Assembly: GCF_011044995.1 (NCBI RefSeq) | Contig: NZ_JAAKZW010000049.1 | Location: 1 to 39,035, forward strand | From: Streptomyces mesophilus | GTDB lineage: Bacteria; Actinomycetota; Actinomycetes; Streptomycetales; Streptomycetaceae | Direction of reading: 5' to 3' | Length of the DNA: 39,035 nt | In this document: in pieces, positions 34,101-39,035 of the stretch | How positions within the stretch are numbered: position 1 is the first letter of the stretch | Layout of the letters: the number at the start of each line of letters is the position of its first letter | Translations under genes and position numbers: made by a program | Notes under the pieces: model-generated | What the model saw: the letters and a program-made list of their open reading frames with translations, nothing else | Told to the model about the DNA's origin: nothing | Database searches by the model: none

Positions 34101-34889
34101 ATGTCCCACACCGCTCACATACCCAGCCACCGGAAGCCCCGCCCGCAGCGCGTCACCAAGCTGCGCGCCGGAGTTGCCGGTGGCGTCCTCAGCACCCTCG
34201 CGGTGGCCGGCACCACTGGCATGGCGAACGCGGCCGAGCCGGTGACCGAGACCATCGAAATGCCGACGCTCTCCACCGACCTGACGACCCAGGTGGCCGC
34301 CACCGCGGATGCCACGCAGCAGGCAGCCGACGCGTACACCCTCCAGGCGGACAAGGACGCGGCCATCGAGGCCGCCGCCAAGGACGCCAAGGAGGCCAAG
34401 GACGAGGCCAAGGCCAAGGCCGCCGCCAAGAAGCGTGCCGCCGAGCGTGCGGCCAAGGAGCGCGCCGCCCGCGACTCCGAGCGCACCACGCTCTCCACCG
34501 CCTCCGCTTCCGCCACCGCCGAGGCCCCCGCCTCCGGCTCGGTCTCCGCGGTCATCTCCTTCATGAAGGCCCAGCTCGGCGACGCCTACGTCATGGGTGC
34601 CACCGGCCCCAACGCGTGGGACTGCTCCTCCCTCGTCCAGGCCGCGTTCAAGCAGGCCGGCGTGGATCTGCCGCGCGTCTCCCAGGACCAGTCGATGGTC
34701 GGCACCGAGGTCGGCACGTCCAACCTCCAGGTGGGCGACATCCTTTACTGGGGCGGCAAGGGCTCGGCGTACCACACGGGCGTCTACATCGGTAACGGCC
34801 AGTACCTGGACGCCGCGAACCCCTCGAAGGGCGTCGTCATCCAGGACCTGTCGGGCTACCCGGCTTCGGGCGCGGTCCGCGTTCTCTGA
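34101..34889 (+). CDS. secreted NlpC/P60-family peptidoglycan endopeptidase
   Basis: A 262-residue exported cell-wall hydrolase. The signal peptide (about 1-45) has a basic start and a core GVAGGVLSTLAVAGTTG, cleaved near MANA. An Ala/Lys/Glu-rich segment (about 80-128) is likely helical or coiled-coil. The NlpC/P60 domain (about 148-262) has WDCSSLVQAAF with the catalytic Cys175, RVSQDQ, and YHTGVYIGNGQ with His225. The usual third residue, often His in HAP, appears as YLDAANP, so Asp237 sits at that place. Such enzymes cleave the D-Glu/diaminopimelate link of stem peptides. ATG at 34101 chosen because MSHTAHIPSHRKPR is a familiar Streptomyces start; the GTG at 34044 is open but has no ribosome site. 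Confidence 0.9.
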   Translation: MSHTAHIPSHRKPRPQRVTKLRAGVAGGVLSTLAVAGTTGMANAAEPVTETIEMPTLSTDLTTQVAATADATQQAADAYTLQADKDAAIEAAAKDAKEAKDEAKAKAAAKKRAAERAAKERAARDSERTTLSTASASATAEAPASGSVSAVISFMKAQLGDAYVMGATGPNAWDCSSLVQAAFKQAGVDLPRVSQDQSMVGTEVGTSNLQVGDILYWGGKGSAYHTGVYIGNGQYLDAANPSKGVVIQDLSGYPASGAVRVL

Positions 34890-34904
34890 GTCCGCGTTCT
34901 CTGA
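34875..34904. repeat. perfect 15-bp tandem duplication containing the NlpC/P60 stop codon
   Basis: GTCCGCGTTCTCTGA occurs at 34875-34889 and immediately again at 34890-34904. It encodes Val-Arg-Val-Leu-stop, so a second in-frame copy of tail plus stop follows the gene. A further half copy (TTCCGCG) follows at 34905-34911. Confidence 0.95.
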
Positions 34905-34926
34905 TTCCGCGTCACACCACGTACGG

Positions 34927-34966
34927 CGAAGGGCCGCTGCACCCTCGGGGGTGCAGCGGCCCTTCG
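34927..34966. terminator. strong bidirectional terminator
   Basis: An 18-bp perfect stem (arms 34927-34944 and 34949-34966) with loop TCGG, followed by CTTTTCC on the + strand. It separates the NlpC/P60 gene from the leftward gene whose stop is at 34980. Confidence 0.93.
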
Positions 34967-34979
34967 CTTTTCCGTGCGG

Positions 34980-35492
34980 TCAGTCCGTGGACGCGGTCAG
35001 GTGGTACGTCGTGTCCACCCGGAAGCCCCTGCCCGTGTCCGCCTTGATCTCCAGGACGTACTCGCCGGGGTGCAGCGGGGCGAGCGCGCCCCACAGGCCC
35101 CAGGTGTGGCGGCGCTCGGCGCCCAGGGCGAACTGTCCGGAGAACTGCGTCAGTTGCAGCGGGAGGCCGTTGAGCCACGCCTCGGCCCGCGCGATCGGCA
35201 TCCTCGGCGGCTCCTGGTCGAGCCGGCCCCGTACGGTCTGGATGTTGAAGACCGGGAAGAACACCGGCCGGTCCGCCGGGATCGCACAGGTGCGCGTGAC
35301 TTTGCCCCCGTACGTCCCGGCCAGGAACCACAGATCGTCCGGCTGGTTCCAGGCGGCGTGCTCGCCCGTCTCGTCCCTGACCGGGCTCAGCTCCTCGGGC
35401 GCGGACAGCGCCCACTGCCACCAGCGCCCGGCCAGCGCCCCGCCCACCCGGGGCTCCACCTGCCAGGAGCCGTCCGGTATCGCCTCGTTCAC
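34980..35492 (-). CDS. conserved protein of unknown function (RWWQWA family)
   Basis: A 170-residue protein with no recognised enzyme motif. It has GRWWQWALSAPEELSPVRDE near residue 20, then DLWFLAGTYGG, TRTCAIPADRPVFFPVFNIQ, and a C-terminal beta-rich half with GLWGALAPLHPGEYVLEIK. Similar stretches, usually in exported proteins with a cysteine pair, are found in many bacteria as uncharacterised signal proteins; here I see no signal peptide. The GTG at 35492 is chosen to avoid overlap with the divergent gene; an ATG at 35525 would add 11 residues (MAAEPNKGGDL) and overlap that gene's start by 2 bases, so both are possible. Confidence 0.75.
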   Translation of the reverse strand: MNEAIPDGSWQVEPRVGGALAGRWWQWALSAPEELSPVRDETGEHAAWNQPDDLWFLAGTYGGKVTRTCAIPADRPVFFPVFNIQTVRGRLDQEPPRMPIARAEAWLNGLPLQLTQFSGQFALGAERRHTWGLWGALAPLHPGEYVLEIKADTGRGFRVDTTYHLTASTD

Positions 35493-35523
35493 CAGGTCCC
35501 CACCCTTGTTAGGCTCCGCCGCC

Positions 35524-35856
35524 ATGACGGAACTGCTGCACCTGACCGAACGCGCCCTGTGGGACGAAGCCGTACGCACGGGTTCGTACGAGCACTCCAC
35601 CCGCGGACGCACCCTCGCCGAGGAGGGGTTCATCCACTGCTCGACGCGTGAGCAGCTGCCCGCCGTGGCGCAGTTCCTCTACGGCGGGGACACAGGCCAC
35701 GGCGAGCTCGTCGTGCTGGTCATCGACGCCGAACGGCTCACCGCGCCCGTACGTCACGAAGCGGCGGCTCCCGGCGGGCCCTTGTACCCGCACATCTACG
35801 GGCCGGTCCCGACGGAAGCCGTCGTCGGCGTGGAGAGCTGGCCGGCCGCCTCCTGA
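35524..35856 (+). CDS. DUF952 family protein
   Basis: A 110-residue small cytoplasmic protein. It carries the DUF952 marks LLHLTERALWDEA at the start, EGFIHCSTREQL in the centre, and LYPHIYGPVP near the end. The family is widespread; its biochemical role is unknown, though the conserved His and Ser/Thr residues form a pocket like those of ADP-ribose-handling folds. ATG at 35524, beginning close to the divergent neighbour. A short direct repeat surrounds its stop. Confidence 0.88.
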   Translation: MTELLHLTERALWDEAVRTGSYEHSTRGRTLAEEGFIHCSTREQLPAVAQFLYGGDTGHGELVVLVIDAERLTAPVRHEAAAPGGPLYPHIYGPVPTEAVVGVESWPAAS

Positions 35857-35871
35857 GCCGGGCCGGCCGCC
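35840..35871. repeat. 11-bp direct repeat flanking the DUF952 stop codon
   Basis: GGCCGGCCGCC occurs at 35840-35850 and 35861-35871, a period of 21, with the TGA stop (35854-35856) between them. The very GC-rich sequence makes chance a fair explanation. Confidence 0.4.
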
Positions 35872-35878
35872 CCGGCCG

Positions 35879-37201
35879 TCAGGCCTTCGGGGCCACCTTC
35901 GACAGACCGTTGATGATCCGGTCCATCGCGTCGCCGCCCGACGGGTCCGTCAGGTTGGCGAGCATCTTGAGCGTGAAGCGCATCAGCATCGGGTGCGTCA
36001 GGCCCCGCTGTGTCGCGATCTTCATGACCTTCGGGTTGCCGATCAGCTTCACGAAGGCGCGGCCCAGCGTGTAGTACCCGCCGTAGGTCTCCTTGAGGAT
36101 CTTCGGGTAGCGCTGAAGGGCCAGTTCGCGCTGCGACGGGGTCTGGCGGGAGTGCGCCTGGACGATGACGTCCGCCGCGATCTGGCCGGACTCCATGGCG
36201 TACGCGATGCCTTCGCCGTTGAAGGGGTTCACCAGGCCGCCCGCGTCACCGACGAGCAGCAGGCCCTTCGTGTAGTGCGGCTGGCGGTTGAAGGCCATGG
36301 GCAGGGCCGCGCCCCGGATCGGGGTCGTCATGTTCTCCGGCGTGTAGCCCCAGTCCTCCGGCATCGAGGCGCACCAGGCCTTGAGGACCTCGCGCCAGTC
36401 CAGCTCGCGGAAGGCCTTCGAGGAGTTGAGGATGCCGAGGCCGACGTTGGACGTGCCGTCGCCCATGCCGAAGATCCAGCCGTAACCGGGAAGCAGCCGG
36501 TCCTCGCCCGGACCGCGGCGGTCCCACAGCTCCAGCCAGGACTCCAGGTAGTCGTCGTCGTGGCGGGGCGAGGTGAAGTACGTGCGGACCGCGACGCCCA
36601 TCGGGCGGTCCTCGCGGCGGTGCAGGCCCATCGCGAGGGAGATCCGCGTGGAGTTGCCGTCCGCGGCGACCACCAGCGGGGCGTGGAAGGTGACTTCCTT
36701 CTTCTCCTCGCCGAGCTTGGCGTGCACACCCGTGATGCGGCCTGTGCGGTCGTCGAGGATCGGGGCGCCGACGTTGCAGCGCTCGTAAAGGCGCGCGCCC
36801 GCCTTCTGCGCCTGGCGCGCGAGCTGCTCGTCGAAGTCGTCGCGCTTGCGGACGAGTCCGTAGTCCGGATACGAGGCGAGCTCGGGCCAGTCGAGCTGGA
36901 GCCGCACGCCGCCGCCGATGATGCGCAGCCCCTTGTTGCGCAGCCAGCCGGCCTCTTCGGAGATGTCGATGCCCATCGACACCAGCTGCTTGGTGGCGCG
37001 CGGGGTCAGGCCGTCGCCGCAGACCTTCTCGCGCGGGAACGCGGTCTTCTCCAGGAGCAGGACGTCGAGTCCGGCCTTCGCCAGGTAGTACGCCGTCGTG
37101 GCTCCGGCCGGTCCGGCTCCGACCACGATGACATCGGCGGTGTTCTCGGACAGGGGTTTGGTGAGGGCGTCGGATACGGGCTCGGAGAGGGGCTCGGTCA
37201 C
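35879..37201 (-). CDS. geranylgeranyl-reductase-family flavoprotein (MenJ-like)
   Basis: A 440-residue FAD enzyme. It has the dinucleotide fold DVIVVGAGPAGATTAYYLA (about 24-42), PREKVCGDGLTPRA with the family-typical CGDG, VAADGNSTRISLAMG in the middle and LLVGDAGGLVNPFNGEGIA for FAD phosphate binding. The C-terminal part (FVKLIGNPKVMKIATQRG) is typical of actinobacterial members. In mycobacteria MenJ of this family saturates one isoprene unit of menaquinone; here the same job on the menaquinone tail is likely, since streptomycetes make partly saturated MK-9. Archaeal and plant relatives act on geranylgeranyl lipids. GTG at 37201 with a GGGGAG site 9 bases upstream. Confidence 0.88.
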   Translation of the reverse strand: MTEPLSEPVSDALTKPLSENTADVIVVGAGPAGATTAYYLAKAGLDVLLLEKTAFPREKVCGDGLTPRATKQLVSMGIDISEEAGWLRNKGLRIIGGGVRLQLDWPELASYPDYGLVRKRDDFDEQLARQAQKAGARLYERCNVGAPILDDRTGRITGVHAKLGEEKKEVTFHAPLVVAADGNSTRISLAMGLHRREDRPMGVAVRTYFTSPRHDDDYLESWLELWDRRGPGEDRLLPGYGWIFGMGDGTSNVGLGILNSSKAFRELDWREVLKAWCASMPEDWGYTPENMTTPIRGAALPMAFNRQPHYTKGLLLVGDAGGLVNPFNGEGIAYAMESGQIAADVIVQAHSRQTPSQRELALQRYPKILKETYGGYYTLGRAFVKLIGNPKVMKIATQRGLTHPMLMRFTLKMLANLTDPSGGDAMDRIINGLSKVAPKA

Positions 37202-37225
37202 GGCGGGTTCTCCCCTGGCGTAAAG

Positions 37226-37246
37226 AATCTACGTGCTGAACAGCAC
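37226..37246 (-). promoter_or_regulatory. promoter and inverted repeat upstream of the reductase gene
   Basis: A -10 box TAGATT (37226-37231 read leftward) is followed upstream by GTGCTG-AA-CAGCAC (37233-37246), a perfect 6-bp inverted repeat within the -10/-35 spacer. This would be a typical repressor site. Confidence 0.45.
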
Positions 37247-37300
37247 TGGACAGGGGCAGTCTATGGGGGCCGCTTGATCACGAATCGGAGGGCCGCCCGC

Positions 37301-37831
37301 ATGACACCACCCACGCCCAGATCGCTCGTGCCCCTGCCCCCCGACCGTCTGCGTGTCCCGACCGAGGAGGACGCGTACGTCTGGCACCGGGTGTTCGACG
37401 ACCCCGAGGTGATGGAGTTCCACGGCGGGAAGTCCGCCGAGGTGTCGGTGTACGAGGAGCTCACGGCCCGCCAGCGCCGCCATGACGCCGAACTCGGCTT
37501 CTGCTTCTGGACGATCCTCGACGAGGACGGCCAGGTGGCCGGCTTCACGGGCGCGCAGCCCTGGCCGCATCCCGAGTGGGGCCCGGTGGGCGCCATAGAG
37601 ATCGGCTGGCGGCTCGGCCGGTCCGCGTGGGGCAAGGGCCTGGCGACCGGGGCCGCGCTCACCACCCTCGAACGTCTGAAGGCGGCCGGTGTGCCGGAGG
37701 TCGTCGCGATGGTCAACGCCGAGAACCACCGGTCGATCGCCGTGATCGAGCGGCTCGGGATGGAGCTGGCCGAGGTGTTCATGACGCCCGTGGGCAACAA
37801 GCGCGGGTGCCGGTACCACTTGGTGCTGTGA
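37301..37831 (+). CDS. GNAT-family N-acetyltransferase
   Basis: A 176-residue acyl-CoA acyltransferase of the RimJ/RimL type. The acetyl-CoA loop is in EIGWRLGRSAWGKGLATGAA, preceded by VAGFTGAQPW as a core strand and followed by VVAMVNAENHRSIAVIERLG and GMELAEVF, the ordinary C-terminal GNAT pattern. The substrate (ribosomal protein, small amine or drug) cannot be told. ATG at 37301 with GGAGGG about 8 bases upstream. It is divergent from the reductase gene. A 13-bp direct repeat covers its stop codon. Confidence 0.9.
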   Translation: MTPPTPRSLVPLPPDRLRVPTEEDAYVWHRVFDDPEVMEFHGGKSAEVSVYEELTARQRRHDAELGFCFWTILDEDGQVAGFTGAQPWPHPEWGPVGAIEIGWRLGRSAWGKGLATGAALTTLERLKAAGVPEVVAMVNAENHRSIAVIERLGMELAEVFMTPVGNKRGCRYHLVL

Positions 37832-37851
37832 GGTTCTGCTTGGTGCTGTGA
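37819..37851. repeat. 13-bp direct repeat containing the GNAT stop codon
   Basis: CTTGGTGCTGTGA is present at 37819-37831, where it encodes the last residues and stop, and again at 37839-37851 with a 20-base period. The second copy is out of frame. Confidence 0.8.
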
Positions 37852-37950
37852 CCTCCCGCCCGGTCCCCGGGGCCCCGCTGTGACCGGTCTGCCGCCTTCC
37901 GGTCGGACCGGTTGCCGTCTACCCTTCCGGTACGCCTGGGGGTGACGGCT

Positions 37951-38289
37951 TTGCGCAGAAAACCCGAAGTGACGGTCCCGAAGTTCGTCGGTCAGATGGC
38001 GATGGACGTACGTGAACAGGCAGCGCTCGTCGGCCTGTTGGTCGACGCTCCGCAGGAGCCCGCCTTCCCGTTCATGGTCACCGACTATGTCGTACGGCAG
38101 TTCCCCGAGCCGGGCGCGCGGGTGCCCTTCGGGGCCGTCGTCACCCTCTGGTTCGACTTCGGCCCCGACGAGGGCGAGGGCGGCAGCGGGGTCCGCGAAC
38201 CGCGCACACCCCGCCCGCCGCACGGCGGGATGCAGCGGGAACTGGACGAGCCCGACGGCAGCGGGGAGTGGATCCTGCCCGTGCGGTGA
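37951..38289 (+). CDS. free-standing PASTA-domain protein
   Basis: A 112-residue protein that is almost only one PASTA domain: TVPKFVGQMAMDVREQAALV, then a middle with PAFPFMVTDYVVRQFPEPGA and the closing strand VPFGAVVTLWFDFG. PASTA domains usually form the outer part of PknB-type kinases and penicillin-binding proteins and bind muropeptides. No signal peptide or membrane segment is visible, so it may be cytoplasmic. A Gly/Arg/Pro-rich tail follows. The TTG at 37951 is chosen for GGGGG 8 bases upstream; a GTG at 37943 region and one at 37912 are open alternatives. Confidence 0.7.
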   Translation: MRRKPEVTVPKFVGQMAMDVREQAALVGLLVDAPQEPAFPFMVTDYVVRQFPEPGARVPFGAVVTLWFDFGPDEGEGGSGVREPRTPRPPHGGMQRELDEPDGSGEWILPVR

Positions 38290-38296
38290 ACGGGGA

Positions 38297-39035
38297 TCAG
38301 TTCGTCAGGCGCCAGGTCGCAAGTGCCTCGTCGAAGATCTCCTGGCCGCCGAGCTCCCAGTTCTCCTCGTAGTCCGTGAAGTAGATGGCGTACTCCGTGC
38401 CGTTCTCGGCCACATACCCCTGGTCGATGGCGTGCACGGTGCGGCCGGTCTCCTCCTCGGTGTACGTGTACTCCCAGACGGCGCCCGGCAGCCCGCGGAA
38501 GGTGTTCTCCTCCAGGCGCACCCGCTGGTAGTCGGGCCGGCTCTGCGACTTCTTCTCGATGGTCAGGAAGTTCTCGTACGAGGAGACGGGGGCGTCCGGG
38601 ACGACACCGATCAGGAAGTGTCCGAACCCGGTCGAACCGGCATAGGTGATCTGCCCGTTCTCCTCGCCGACGCGGCTCCAGACGTCCGGGACCGCGAAGG
38701 AGAAGCCGGCGGGGTCGGTGACGATCCGCGAGCTGAGTCCCGCGGTGGGGCTCCCCGACGCGTCGGTCGCGGGCGTCTCGGACGGTACGGGGTCGGTGGT
38801 GGGCGGCTCTGTGGTGGGCGGCTCGGCGCTGGGCGACGGAGAAGCCGAGGCCGAGGGCTTGGCATCGTCCGTACCCGGGTCCCCGCCGTCCTCGTTCTGC
38901 AGCAGCAGGAAACCGGCCGTCGCGCCACCACCCAGGGCGAGCGCGGCGGTGAGGGTGACGATCCAGAGCGTGACGCGGGAGCGTTGCGGGGGCGGTCCGG
39001 CGGGGGCCGGCGCCGGGGGCGGATATCCGTAGCCG
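38297..39035 (-). CDS. membrane protein, N-terminal part beyond the right edge
   Basis: 246 codons are read, entering from the right edge. From N to C they give a Pro/Gly/Tyr-rich segment (GYGYPPPAPAGPPPQRS), one membrane helix (VTLWIVTLTAALALGGGATA), an acidic and Ser/Pro/Thr-rich spacer (PSASASPSPSAEPPTTEPP), and a globular outer domain of about 140 residues with AGFSFAVPDVWSRV, VRLEENTFRGLPGAVWEYTY, and ENGTEYAIYFTDYEENWELG. This outer domain resembles those at the end of some Streptomyces Ser/Thr kinases and related membrane proteins; whether a kinase precedes it cannot be seen. It converges on the PASTA gene with a 7-base gap and no obvious hairpin. Confidence 0.75.
   Translation of the reverse strand, partial: GYGYPPPAPAPAGPPPQRSRVTLWIVTLTAALALGGGATAGFLLLQNEDGGDPGTDDAKPSASASPSPSAEPPTTEPPTTDPVPSETPATDASGSPTAGLSSRIVTDPAGFSFAVPDVWSRVGEENGQITYAGSTGFGHFLIGVVPDAPVSSYENFLTIEKKSQSRPDYQRVRLEENTFRGLPGAVWEYTYTEEETGRTVHAIDQGYVAENGTEYAIYFTDYEENWELGGQEIFDEALATWRLTN

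Overview
The window is a stretch of chromosome from a high-GC actinomycete, almost certainly Streptomyces. The signs are GC-rich third codon positions, many GTG and TTG starts, four-base GTGA/ATGA gene overlaps, hairpin terminators with little or no T-tract, a complete 14-gene nuoA-N operon preceded by a Rex-type operator, DnaA boxes of the streptomycete form, and neighbours typical of this chromosomal core. I see no rRNA, tRNA, CRISPR array, insertion sequence, prophage or biosynthetic cluster. All function calls come from reading motifs; no database search was run.

Layout. 1-4116: a leftward signalling cluster of a lipoprotein, a Ser/Thr kinase fused to an extracytoplasmic branched-chain-amino-acid-type binding domain, and a second kinase of the same design cut by the left edge. 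4249-5597: an HxlR regulator with one cysteine, divergent from a QorB-like NAD(P)-binding quinone reductase, with an inverted-repeat operator between them. 5726-7192: a RarD transporter and a VOC protein. 7292-11400: three leftward exported proteins (alpha/beta hydrolase, LolA-like protein, CHRD/DUF3455 protein). 11524-15078: a polyprenyl diphosphate synthase, a Cof-type HAD phosphatase and, divergently, fumarylacetoacetase. 15159-17102: recQ. 17372-33389: nuoN to nuoA, all leftward, one operon of about 16 kb. 33390-34100: a gene-free divergent control region. 34101-39035: a secreted NlpC/P60 hydrolase, a conserved protein of unknown function, a DUF952 protein, a geranylgeranyl-reductase-family flavoprotein, a GNAT acetyltransferase, a free-standing PASTA protein and the C-terminal part of a membrane protein cut by the right edge.

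How it fits together. Complex I passes electrons from NADH to menaquinone. The polyprenyl diphosphate synthase on one side and the MenJ-like reductase on the other are good candidates for making and partly saturating the menaquinone tail. The QorR/QorB-like pair also handles quinones. The Rex operator ties nuo transcription to the NADH/NAD+ ratio.

The most unusual signal is below gene level. Several genes with a free 3' end carry a direct or tandem duplication that spans the stop codon: 24 bp x3 at the HxlR gene, a perfect 15 bp x2 at the NlpC/P60 gene, and weaker cases at the LolA-like, GNAT, DUF952 and HAD genes. Further 22-24 bp tandem repeats lie at 964-1029, 7218-7289 and 8839-8882. Other points are two facing DnaA-box pairs 1.8 kb apart, a nuoN terminator that pairs well only in the sense RNA because of G-U wobbles, and a twin-arginine motif before the membrane segment of the kinase fusions.
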